Of a stretch of 64,000 bases of DNA, positions 36,772-44,718 are shown in pieces (positions within the stretch are counted from its first letter, which is position 1; each line of letters begins with the position of its first letter). This stretch comes from JABDQA01 sp963824415 (GTDB lineage Bacteria; Desulfobacterota; Desulfobulbia; Desulfobulbales; Desulfocapsaceae). The stretch is from the NCBI GenBank assembly GCA_963824415.1, contig CAWGPM010000012.1, forward strand, positions 1 through 64,000. Reading direction: 5' to 3'. The translations under genes were made by a program, and so were the position numbers. Under the pieces are notes generated by a model. That model made no database searches. It saw only the letters and a program-made list of their open reading frames with translations, and had not been told where the DNA came from.

Positions 36772-37302
36772 TTAGAGCAGGGAAACACCTGCAATCTTGA
36801 CTCCTTCAGATAGTTCTATCTGATCTTCAGCCAGTATTCTGCGGTCCCAGCGCAGCAGTTCCGTAACCAGGCTGGCGGACACCTTCTGCAGACTCTCGGG
36901 AAACTGTTTGATGGTTTTTTGAAACCCCTCCCGGTTGAGGCGCAGCGCGGTGGTTTTTTCGGTCGCCTGGACAGTGAAAAGCCGGGCCGATTTACCCAGC
37001 AGCGCCAGCCCGCCGATAAAGGCGCCTGGTCCAAAGGTGTCGATACGGCGCGTTATATCATCACCCTGGTGCAGCACCTCGACCGTTCCCGAGACCAGAT
37101 AATAGGCGCAGCCGTCGTCTTCGCCCTGGACCATGAGCTGGTCACCCTCGATGAAGTCGATCCGTTTGCCCAGCATGGCCAGCAGCTTCAAACATTCATA
37201 ATCGAGCGTTGCGAGTAGGGGGCTCTGATGCAGATATTCGAGATCTTCCTTGAAGCCCGAACCCGCCCGTTTGGCCCTATCCTTTTCCATGGATGAGTTC
37301 AT
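36772..37302 (-). CDS. Cyclic nucleotide-binding domain protein
   Basis: 176 residues. A single CNB domain covers about 30-150: LLATLDYECLKLLAMLGKRI, GDQLMVQGEDDGCAYYLVSG and the phosphate-binding-cassette position GPGAFIGGLALLGKSARLF. The usual GE(L/M) Glu is replaced by Gly and the Arg comes late, so nucleotide binding may be weak or lost. There is no DNA-binding domain, so it is not a CRP-type regulator. Its start overlaps the end of the ABC transporter gene by 26 bases, which implies a close link with that transporter. Confidence 0.75.
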   Translation of the reverse strand: MNSSMEKDRAKRAGSGFKEDLEYLHQSPLLATLDYECLKLLAMLGKRIDFIEGDQLMVQGEDDGCAYYLVSGTVEVLHQGDDITRRIDTFGPGAFIGGLALLGKSARLFTVQATEKTTALRLNREGFQKTIKQFPESLQKVSASLVTELLRWDRRILAEDQIELSEGVKIAGVSLL

Positions 37303-39793
37303 GCAGTATACCTTTTTCGCTGATAAGCTGTTTCGGTTCGCCGAATTCCACGATCCTGCCAGTCTTCATGACCGCGACCTTGTCAAAGGAGGGCAAAAGA
37401 TCGAGCCGGTGGATGACCGATATCACGGTGCAGCTTCCTCTCCATTTCTCGAGGATGCTCTGAATTCTGCCCTGCGAATTGTTATCGAGTGCAGAAGTCG
37501 CTTCGTCCATTATAAGCACTTTTGGTTTTTTCAGCAGCACCCGGGCGATGGCCAGTTTTTGCTGTTGACCGCCGGAGAGCTTGTCCCCCTGGTTGCCGAC
37601 GTCGAAATTCATGCCGATTTCAGCGACCAGTTCGAGCAGGTCCTCTTCGATCAGCAGATGAACGATGCATTGATTGACCCGGTCTTCGACCTTGGGAGAA
37701 TCGCTGGTCAGGTTGCCGTAGAAGATATTGTTGAGTATCGTTTTGGTGTCGATGTAGCCGGTGTCGGTGTGAAACGATACCTGACCCGGGAGATGGTCTT
37801 CGGACCAGGTGCGGAAACGCTTTCGACCGTGCAGGATGAGTTTTTCCAGCAGCGGCTGCATATCAATGATCTTGTGCAGCGCCGGGATATAGCTGAAGGC
37901 CAGCTTGAGCAGGTCCCGCCGCTCCTGATCGTAAAGTCCTGAAAGCTCAGTTGATCGAACCCGCTGAGCCAGTTCCAGGGCCTCATCATAGTTGTCTGGA
38001 TCGAGCGGCGTCTGTTCAAAAAAGACCGCTTCGCGGGGGACCTCTTCACCGAGAATATCGATGGTCTGAAGCAGCAGTTCGGCGCCGGTTTCAAGCAATG
38101 GCAGGCGTAAATTGCTGGCATCGAGAAAGGCAAGAAAAGAGCGGTCGCTGATCAGATCACCGATCGGTGCATTTTTGCTGATCGTCCCAAAGATCAGATT
38201 CTCCATTACCGTGGAATAGTAAAGGTACCTGTCTTCGCGGTAGAATTCGACATGCTCTGCCAACTCCTGGCCGAAATTCTGTTGAAAATTGCTGCGCACC
38301 CGAAGCAGCCGTTCGGCCAGATCGGGATAAAGGGCGTGGTCGATTACCGTGTTAAGGCCAAAGCGCAGGGTATCGACAAAGATGCCGGCTTGCTGCAGAA
38401 CGGCTATTTTGTCGTCGAGGCCGACCGGCTCCGCAACATGGTCTTTGATTTCGTATTCTGAGACTGCCAGCGAGGCATAGAGCAGATTGTCGTTTATCGT
38501 GCCGGAAAAAATAAACGGCTCCTGGGAGATAAAGCCGATCGAGCGGATCACTTCTTCCTTGGAAAGCGTGGCCACCGAATAGCCATCCAGCAGGAGTTCT
38601 CCGCCGGTATAGCTGTAGAGCTGGCCGATACATTTGGCCAGCGTCGATTTGCCCGACCCCGAAAAGCCGACCAGGGCCAGATGTTCACCCGCCTCGACGG
38701 TCAGATTGACCTGATCGAGCAGTTTGATGCCGTCGGAGGTGACGAACTCCAGGTTGTTAACCTCGATCCTGCCGGCAACACTGGTCACGGCGCCGGGTTC
38801 AGCCAGGAGGTGAAACTCGGTCTGTCCTTCGAAGGTCTGCATGACCTTTTTATAGCGGACCGAGGCATCCTGATGAACCTGATAAAAATCGATCAGCTCC
38901 TTCCAGGGGTCATAAAGTTTCTCCTGGGCAGAAAGAAAGGCGACAATCGAGCCCAGTTCGGTTTTGCCCTGCATGATCAGATAGCCGCCGAGCAGCAGGA
39001 CGACCACCGGACCGAGGCCGACGAACAGATTATTGGTAACTTTCACCGCATAGCGGTACAAGGTCCAGATGATGCGGATGCGCAGCAGCCGCTCGATGAT
39101 CGTGTTGTACTTTTTACATTCCGTCTGGAACGAGCCCTGGGCGTGCACTTCACTGATGCCGGAGATCGACTCGGTGATCTGGCTGGACATCTGCCTGGAG
39201 ACATCGACCCGCTTCCTGTTCTGGATGTTTACCTTGCGCTGGACCAGCGGTACGACGAACAGGGCAACCGGATAAATGGAGAGGGTGGTGAGGCCCAGCA
39301 GCGGGTTGAGCCAGATCAGATAGCCGCCGATGGCAAACAGGGTCAGTAAATTGCTCAAAGGAATCGCGATTGCCCCGCCGACGTAGTCGGCCGAGGCTGC
39401 CAGTTCGGTAACCAGTGCATTGACCACGCTGCCCGGCTGGGTTTTTCTGAAAAAAGACAGGGGCAGCCGGAGGATGTGGCGATAGAGCTCCCTGCGTATG
39501 TCGGTCAGGGCGCGCTGGCCGATCAGGGTCTGCAAGCCGTTGATGGCCATTTTTATCGCACTGGATAGCAGGACGGCGAGCAGGTAGATGATGCAATAGA
39601 TGAGCAGCTGATTAAGATCGCCGACCGCGATAACATCGTTGACAATGCGCTTCTGGATCTCGAGCGGCAGCACGCGCAGAAAGACAATCCCAAAGATGAG
39701 CAGCACCAGAAGCAACTGCAGCGAAATCTTTCCCCGGATGACCCAGGAAAAAAGTGAGTGCTTATAGATAGGCGTTTCTTTTTGAGCAGCCAT
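37277..39793 (-). CDS. ABC exporter with large insertion in the ATPase domain
   Basis: 838 residues. Six membrane helices (about 20-300) belong to the type I exporter fold. In the ATPase domain, Walker A GFSGSGKST is at 376-384, the Q-loop Gln at 424, signature LSGGQ at 739-743, Walker B VLIMDEATSALD at 759-770 and the H-loop His at 795. Normally about 50-60 residues separate the Q-loop from the signature. Here there are 315, so about 260 extra residues sit in the helical subdomain that faces the membrane helices. Inside the insertion the motif after the Q-loop (INDNLLYAS) seems to recur as MENLIFGTIS and LNNIFYGNLT. All catalytic motifs are kept, so it should hydrolyse ATP. It lies between PilZ and cNMP-domain genes in the secretion operon. 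The substrate is unknown. Confidence 0.85.
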   Translation of the reverse strand: MAAQKETPIYKHSLFSWVIRGKISLQLLLVLLIFGIVFLRVLPLEIQKRIVNDVIAVGDLNQLLIYCIIYLLAVLLSSAIKMAINGLQTLIGQRALTDIRRELYRHILRLPLSFFRKTQPGSVVNALVTELAASADYVGGAIAIPLSNLLTLFAIGGYLIWLNPLLGLTTLSIYPVALFVVPLVQRKVNIQNRKRVDVSRQMSSQITESISGISEVHAQGSFQTECKKYNTIIERLLRIRIIWTLYRYAVKVTNNLFVGLGPVVVLLLGGYLIMQGKTELGSIVAFLSAQEKLYDPWKELIDFYQVHQDASVRYKKVMQTFEGQTEFHLLAEPGAVTSVAGRIEVNNLEFVTSDGIKLLDQVNLTVEAGEHLALVGFSGSGKSTLAKCIGQLYSYTGGELLLDGYSVATLSKEEVIRSIGFISQEPFIFSGTINDNLLYASLAVSEYEIKDHVAEPVGLDDKIAVLQQAGIFVDTLRFGLNTVIDHALYPDLAERLLRVRSNFQQNFGQELAEHVEFYREDRYLYYSTVMENLIFGTISKNAPIGDLISDRSFLAFLDASNLRLPLLETGAELLLQTIDILGEEVPREAVFFEQTPLDPDNYDEALELAQRVRSTELSGLYDQERRDLLKLAFSYIPALHKIIDMQPLLEKLILHGRKRFRTWSEDHLPGQVSFHTDTGYIDTKTILNNIFYGNLTSDSPKVEDRVNQCIVHLLIEEDLLELVAEIGMNFDVGNQGDKLSGGQQQKLAIARVLLKKPKVLIMDEATSALDNNSQGRIQSILEKWRGSCTVISVIHRLDLLPSFDKVAVMKTGRIVEFGEPKQLISEKGILHELIHGKG

Positions 39794-39877
39794 AATTCTC
39801 GGTTTAAAGGCAGATGCTGCTGAAATGGTGGCAAAGCTATGAATGAGCAGACCGTGTTGCCCGGTCCGCCCGGCGGT

Positions 39878-40249
39878 CTACCTGCCGATCGGCTGCCACG
39901 GGGTGAACAGCGGCGACAGCGAATCTCCCATGTAACTGAGACCGATCCGATAGCCAGGCTCTTCTTCGGTGCCAACGGGTTCACACCATTTGACCTCGGC
40001 CATGCAGGTCAGGTCATCGAGTGAGTCAAAGGACTGCAGATGTCTGCCGATCATCCTCAGGCAAATATTGTCGCCGGGTTCGACCTGATAACGGCTCATA
40101 AAACACATGCCGCCTTCGCTGTAGTCAAGCGTTTTTGCCCCGAAGTAGCAATAGGCGTGAACCGAACGGCGGGCGAACATGATGTCTTCATCCACCCGGA
40201 ATCGCTCTTTTTTTCGAAGTTCGATCATGCTTGGATCCTGCTCAGTCAA
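39878..40249 (-). CDS. PilZ-domain protein (c-di-GMP receptor type)
   Basis: 123 residues. RKKERFRVDED is the N-terminal Arg motif, and DYSEGGMCF supplies the DxSxxG part. Together they form the c-di-GMP site of PilZ domains. There is no other domain or membrane segment, so it is a stand-alone effector that could relay c-di-GMP to a partner. Its start overlaps the end of the STAS gene by eight bases, and the ABC exporter gene follows 84 bases on. Confidence 0.8.
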   Translation of the reverse strand: MTEQDPSMIELRKKERFRVDEDIMFARRSVHAYCYFGAKTLDYSEGGMCFMSRYQVEPGDNICLRMIGRHLQSFDSLDDLTCMAEVKWCEPVGTEEEPGYRIGLSYMGDSLSPLFTPWQPIGR

Positions 40250-40580
40250 ACGATGCGAGGGCCTTGTCTACGTCCGGATGGATATTGACATACGAGTCAA
40301 AACCCGATATTTCGAAGACCTCCCGCACATGGTCCTGCATGTTGCTCACTGCAAACGACCTACTGCCCCGCTGCCGTTCTTTCACCGTTTTCAGTACCAC
40401 CCGAAGGCCGGCACTGGAAATATATTCCACCTGGCTGAAATCGATCAGCAGATGATGCCCACCATCACCTGCGTCGATGGTACTTATCTCCTGTTCGAGG
40501 ACCGGCGCACTGTTTGAATCCAGCCGGCCGTTGGGTGCCAGGATGATGACTCCCTGCTCCTCTCTTTTTGCAATATCCAT
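40242..40580 (-). CDS. STAS-domain anti-sigma factor antagonist type protein
   Basis: About 112 residues from the ATG at 40580, chosen because AGGAGG lies seven bases upstream. The ORF continues seven codons further but has no better site. GVIILAPNGRLDSNSAP and LIDFSQVEYISSAGLRVVL are the STAS core, with the phosphorylatable Ser in ISSAGLR. In partner switching this Ser is phosphorylated by an RsbW-type kinase, encoded directly upstream, and cleared by a SpoIIE phosphatase, a candidate for which is at 32.5 kb. No sigma factor gene is in the window, so the output may be something other than transcription. Confidence 0.88.
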   Translation of the reverse strand: MDIAKREEQGVIILAPNGRLDSNSAPVLEQEISTIDAGDGGHHLLIDFSQVEYISSAGLRVVLKTVKERQRGSRSFAVSNMQDHVREVFEISGFDSYVNIHPDVDKALASFD

Positions 40581-40617
40581 CTGGATACCTCCTTCGTCCA
40601 CATGACAATAAGCATTC

Positions 40618-41037
40618 TCAATTAATTTTTTTCACCAAAATGATAATATTTTTTTCCCCTTCCCGGCGATACTGCAAATCATCGACATATTGGCGGGCCA
40701 GAAAAATGCCGAGGCCGCCTATATTCTTTTCTTCGAGCGGCAGGCTGAGTTCGGGATCCAAGGGTTTGGTCGGGTCGAACGGAAGGCCGCTGTCAACCAT
40801 GGTCGCCCGGATTTGATCACCGGACAACTCCAGGGTCATATCCACCTGCTGAGCCGAGTCCTTGTCAAAACCGTAACTGACCACGTTGCTGAACAACTCA
40901 TCCAGGGCCAGGTTGAGCTGCAGCACGATCTTCGGGGCAAGCTGCCAGCGGCGGCCGGCAGATTCCAGCTCAAGACTGAGCTTGTCCAACTCCTTGATCG
41001 AGTTGTCCAGCGAAAAGCTGATCTGATTGTCCGACAT
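40618..41037 (-). CDS. RsbW-like ATP-binding protein (HATPase_c)
   Basis: 139 residues. The N-box LNLALDELFSNVVSYGFD and the G-box region MVDSGLPFDP and NIGGLGIFLARQYVDDLQY form the GHKL ATP fold of anti-sigma kinases such as RsbW and SpoIIAB. It probably binds the adjacent STAS protein and phosphorylates its Ser. The start is three bases from the stop of the HlyD gene, so it is made together with the secretion machinery. Confidence 0.87.
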   Translation of the reverse strand: MSDNQISFSLDNSIKELDKLSLELESAGRRWQLAPKIVLQLNLALDELFSNVVSYGFDKDSAQQVDMTLELSGDQIRATMVDSGLPFDPTKPLDPELSLPLEEKNIGGLGIFLARQYVDDLQYRREGEKNIIILVKKIN

Positions 41038-41040
41038 CGA

Positions 41041-42324
41041 CTACTTCTCCTGAAAGCCCTGGCTGATCGAATCGAGAAACGGATCGAGCAGATATTGGAG
41101 TACGGTTCTTTTCCCGGTGTGGATGAACACGGCAACCCCCATACCCGGAATGAGCGGATAGCGCTCATCGCCCCAGACAAAGTAATCCTGGCTGGTTTTT
41201 ATCCGGGTGGCGTAGTAGGTCAGCCCCTTCTCGGTGGCCATCGCATCGGGGCTGATATGCACCACCGTGCCGCTAATTTTACCGACCCGACGGGCATTTC
41301 GGCTGGCCAGTTTGACCACTGCATCCTGGCCTGGTTTGACCGAGGTGATGTCCTCGATTGAAAGCTGGGCCTCCACCACAAGCGAGTCCCCGGTTGGGAC
41401 GATATCCAGAATCGTGCGCCCAGGTGCGACAACGCCGCCTCTGGTATCGACGTACAATGTTTTGATGATTCCGTCAACCGGCGCCTTGATTGTGGTTCGG
41501 TTCTGGTTGTCGCTGAACTTTTTCATGCGAAAGCTCAGCTCGTTGAGTTCCTGCTGGGCATTACGGCGCTGCTCCTGGATTTCAACCCAATAACTGTTGT
41601 TGTAGTGGCGCTCGTTGTCCAGGGCCTCGCGCAGGGCCGATTCAGCCTTGGCCAGGTTGCTCTTGTCCTCGAGCAGCGCACTTTTTAGAGCCGCTTCTTC
41701 ACGCAGGAACTGCAGATGCTCGTATTCGGTGGTCAATTTGTCCAGGATCAGCTTTTCACTGATGGCGATCTGCTTGCGCAACAGGCTCAATACCTCGGTG
41801 TTGCCGGCCATCCGCTCTTTGATCTGCTGAATTTCGCGTTTGCGCTGGTCGATGGTTTCTTTTCTGGCGGCCAACCCGGCCTCGTAGCGTTTGCGCTTGG
41901 CCTCGAAGAGCTGGCGGCTTTGATCGACCAGGTCCGGGTAGCGCTGAGCCAACTCTTCAGGGACCTCGAATTTCTCAGCTGAACTGCCCAATGCTTTGAG
42001 CCTGAGCAGATCGATGCGCAAGGAGGCAATCCGCACCTCCATCTCGCCGACGGTGGCATCGCTGCTGATGGCCTGCAGAACCAGCAGGGTGTCGCCTTCG
42101 CTGACCTGGTCGCCTTCCTGGACGAGGATTTTCTCGATGATCCCGCCTTCCAGGTGCTGTATCTCTTTGATCCGGCCGGCAGGCACCACCCGGCCCGGGG
42201 CAACGCTGACGATGTCCAGTTTGGCAACGGTTGCCCAATAGACAAAGCTGACGCTGAGCACGATGCAGAGCAGAAAGAGCAGATGGGTCAACAGAGACGT
42301 TTTTTTGGGCGTTTGATCACTCAT
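41041..42324 (-). CDS. HlyD-family type I secretion adaptor
   Basis: 427 residues. The short cytoplasmic tail and one membrane helix (LLFLLCIVLSVSFVYWATVA) are followed by the lipoyl half GRVVPAGRIKEIQHLEGGII, a long coiled-coil hairpin (about 95-270), the second lipoyl half and the beta-barrel domain ending in GMGVAVFIHTGKRTVLQYLL, the HlyD family's C-terminal signature. It bridges the inner-membrane ABC protein and TolC. The start overlaps the end of the ABC gene by eight bases. The TolC protein is encoded at 61.8 kb at the head of the same unit. Confidence 0.93.
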   Translation of the reverse strand: MSDQTPKKTSLLTHLLFLLCIVLSVSFVYWATVAKLDIVSVAPGRVVPAGRIKEIQHLEGGIIEKILVQEGDQVSEGDTLLVLQAISSDATVGEMEVRIASLRIDLLRLKALGSSAEKFEVPEELAQRYPDLVDQSRQLFEAKRKRYEAGLAARKETIDQRKREIQQIKERMAGNTEVLSLLRKQIAISEKLILDKLTTEYEHLQFLREEAALKSALLEDKSNLAKAESALREALDNERHYNNSYWVEIQEQRRNAQQELNELSFRMKKFSDNQNRTTIKAPVDGIIKTLYVDTRGGVVAPGRTILDIVPTGDSLVVEAQLSIEDITSVKPGQDAVVKLASRNARRVGKISGTVVHISPDAMATEKGLTYYATRIKTSQDYFVWGDERYPLIPGMGVAVFIHTGKRTVLQYLLDPFLDSISQGFQEK

Positions 42325-43978
42325 TGGTCTGCTCGATTATCTGGATCTCAGGGGTCGGTTTCTGATCGAGATTGATCAGATGACTTGCCCCTTTGATAAT
42401 CTTCTGATCTCGGGTCACCACGATAATCGTTCGTTTTTCCGCGGCAAAGTCGTTAAGCAATCCGTATACGGTCCGGCAGCCGGCTTCGTCGAGGCTCTCT
42501 GTCGGCTCGTCAAGAATCACCAGAGGACCGCCCGCAACAATGGCCCGGGCCAAGGCCAGACGCCGCCGTATGCCCTGGGGCAGGTTACGGCCCTCCTCGC
42601 CGAGGTAGGTGTTGAGGCCTTCGGCACTGTTGTTTAGAAACGGCCCCAGCCCGGCTCGGGCAACAATGGTCTGCAAATGTTCTTCGTCCATGTCCGGGTT
42701 GGACAAGGTGATGCATTCTCGGATCGTGGCCGGCAGGAAAGTCGGTTCCTGGGGCAGATAGATCAGCTGCGAGCGCCACCAGGATTGATCGATCTGGCGC
42801 AGATCGACCCGATCGGCCAGCACGCTGCCGCGCTCAGGTTCGAGCAATCCGATCAGCAGCCGGATCAAGGTGGTCTTGCCGGTGCCGTTTTGACCAGTGA
42901 TAATCAGCCGGTCGCCCGGATCGAGTTTGAGATTGATGTTTTCAAATAATGGGTTGTGGGCCTTGGGATAGGTGAACCCGAGGCTGCGCAGCTCGAGGCT
43001 GCCGCTGTAGTGCTGCAGGCTGGTACCTTCTTCTGTTTCCAGGGGCAGCTTGATGATCCTGCCAAGGGCTGCGTATTCCCGCTGGGCCCGGCTGATCAGG
43101 CTCATGGACTGAATGAACTGGGTCAGGGTTGAAAAAGCCCTGGTCACCAGGATATTAATACCGATCAGCGCTCCGACCGAGATCAGGCCGTCAACCACCT
43201 GAATGGCGCCAACCGCATAGAGGGTAACACTGAGCAGAATAGTCAGCATCATGGTTGTGGAGCGGTATAATTCCCTGCCCGAATGCTCTTTGCGTGACCG
43301 GTTCAGCAGGGCCCCGGTGACCGACTGAAAGGGCGCTCGCAGAAATGAGGCTCCCCTAAACAGTCGCACGGTTTCGAGGTTGTTGATGGCCGCATTGATC
43401 AGACCGCGCTGTTCAAGACTTTTCTGCTGAGTGGCCGAGGTTGAGCGGGCCGAGAAATAGACATTGGCAATCCCGATCACGATCCCCACCAATACGGCCG
43501 CCAGGCCGATACCCGCCAGCAGCGGGCTGATAATCAGGGCAGCGAGCAGGTAGAGCACCGCGAAAGGGCCGTCCAGGAAATTGGTGATGTTGGCCCCTGA
43601 ATAGCCGTTGCGGATGTGCTGAAGCTGCGCAGTACACTCCTGCAGCCGGGTTCGACCCATATCGAGCAGATCCAGAGCTCTGGTAAGGCTGAGCGCCTCA
43701 AAAACGCGTTCGGCCAGTTTCTGATCTGGGCCGGAGCTGATGTCCGTGGCAATCCTGGTTCGTATCAGCCGGAAGAAAAACTGCAGCAGCATCGCGATCA
43801 GCATGCCGGCAATCAGGGTGACCAGGGTGCCGGTGATGCCGTTGGTGATATAGCGGTTCAGTACCTGGATCACGAAGATCGGCGAGGCCAGGTTGAGGAT
43901 GGTGATGAACAGCGTGGCGATCAGCAGCTCGGTGGTCAGCAGCGGATGAATAATAAGGCGGCGCAGAAGTTCTTTCAT
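42317..43978 (-). CDS. Type I secretion ABC protein with degenerate ATPase motifs
   Basis: 553 residues. Six membrane helices (about 15-290), with no N-terminal C39 peptidase or peptidase-like domain, precede the ATPase. Walker A GQNGTGKTT is at 362-370, the Q-loop Gln at 410 and Walker B VILDEPTESLD at 487-497. The signature that should be LSGGQ reads LPQGI (466-470), and the H-loop His is missing (VVTRDQK). Such changes are usual in one half of heterodimeric exporters. The second ABC protein of this unit has canonical motifs and could be the partner. Gene order ABC-HlyD with overlap is typical of type I systems, and the giant RTX protein upstream is the evident substrate. Confidence 0.85.
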   Translation of the reverse strand: MKELLRRLIIHPLLTTELLIATLFITILNLASPIFVIQVLNRYITNGITGTLVTLIAGMLIAMLLQFFFRLIRTRIATDISSGPDQKLAERVFEALSLTRALDLLDMGRTRLQECTAQLQHIRNGYSGANITNFLDGPFAVLYLLAALIISPLLAGIGLAAVLVGIVIGIANVYFSARSTSATQQKSLEQRGLINAAINNLETVRLFRGASFLRAPFQSVTGALLNRSRKEHSGRELYRSTTMMLTILLSVTLYAVGAIQVVDGLISVGALIGINILVTRAFSTLTQFIQSMSLISRAQREYAALGRIIKLPLETEEGTSLQHYSGSLELRSLGFTYPKAHNPLFENINLKLDPGDRLIITGQNGTGKTTLIRLLIGLLEPERGSVLADRVDLRQIDQSWWRSQLIYLPQEPTFLPATIRECITLSNPDMDEEHLQTIVARAGLGPFLNNSAEGLNTYLGEEGRNLPQGIRRRLALARAIVAGGPLVILDEPTESLDEAGCRTVYGLLNDFAAEKRTIIVVTRDQKIIKGASHLINLDQKPTPEIQIIEQTNE

Positions 43979-44009
43979 GATACCTGGTTGAGGAACTGAT
44001 TCATAACCA

Positions 44010-44718
44010 TCACGCGCCGTTCATACAGATGATGAGGCTGACGTTGTCATTGCCTCCGGCCGCAAGCGCCTGGGCGAGCAACTGATCGGCCTGGTGTTCG
44101 AGGTTACGGCCCTGGGCCAGAATTTCTGCGATCTGGTCGTCTTCCAGCATATTGTGCAGACCGTCGCTGTTGAGTAACAATATATCTTCCGGTGCCCAGA
44201 TGAAAGAGCCCCGCTCGGGTACGATGTCTTCTTCGCCGAGGCACTGGGTCAGGAAATGGTTCAGTGGGTGGTTTCGCAAGGCCTCGAGATCGATTTCACC
44301 CTGCTCATACATCTGCCTGGCCAGGGTCTGGTCACGGGTTTTACAGTGCAGCCGGCCACCCTGGAGATGGTACAGGCGGCTGTCCCCCACATGGGCCCAT
44401 TGTACCCGGTGGGGCTCGACCAGCGCAAGGGTTGCGGTGCTGCCCATGCCGTCGACCTCCGGGTGGGCGGCTCCATGGTGCATGATCGCTTCGCCGGCTT
44501 TGCGGATAAGCCGGGTCAGATCAATACTGTCCAGGTGATCAGCTGCACCACCGATTGATTCGGCCACCAGCGAGGAGGCCACATCACCGCCAGGGTGGCC
44601 GCCCAGACCGTCGGCAACCAGCAGCAGTGTTTTGTTCGGAATTTATCTGTCGGATCAGGAGCCGATCTTCGTTGCGCTGGTTTTTGTACCCGCGATGGGT
44701 TCTCGAAACGATCTGCAC
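44010..44718 (-). CDS. PP2C-family Ser/Thr phosphatase, frameshifted
   Basis: Two frames combine into one PP2C of about 235 residues. The first begins at a GTG overlapping the kinase stop codon and reads SRTHRGYKNQRNEDRLLIRQ, the PP2C N-terminus with its acidic metal ligand. A break in an A run near 44,629-44,640 shifts to the second frame, which continues TLLLVADGLGGHPGGDVASS, HVGDSRLYHL, LLLNSDGLHNML and GGNDNVSLI, all PP2C metal or phosphate motifs. A start inside the second frame would lose the first Asp, so the joined version is the functional one. It likely reverses the action of the adjacent kinase. The shift may be a read error or a real mutation. Confidence 0.75.
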
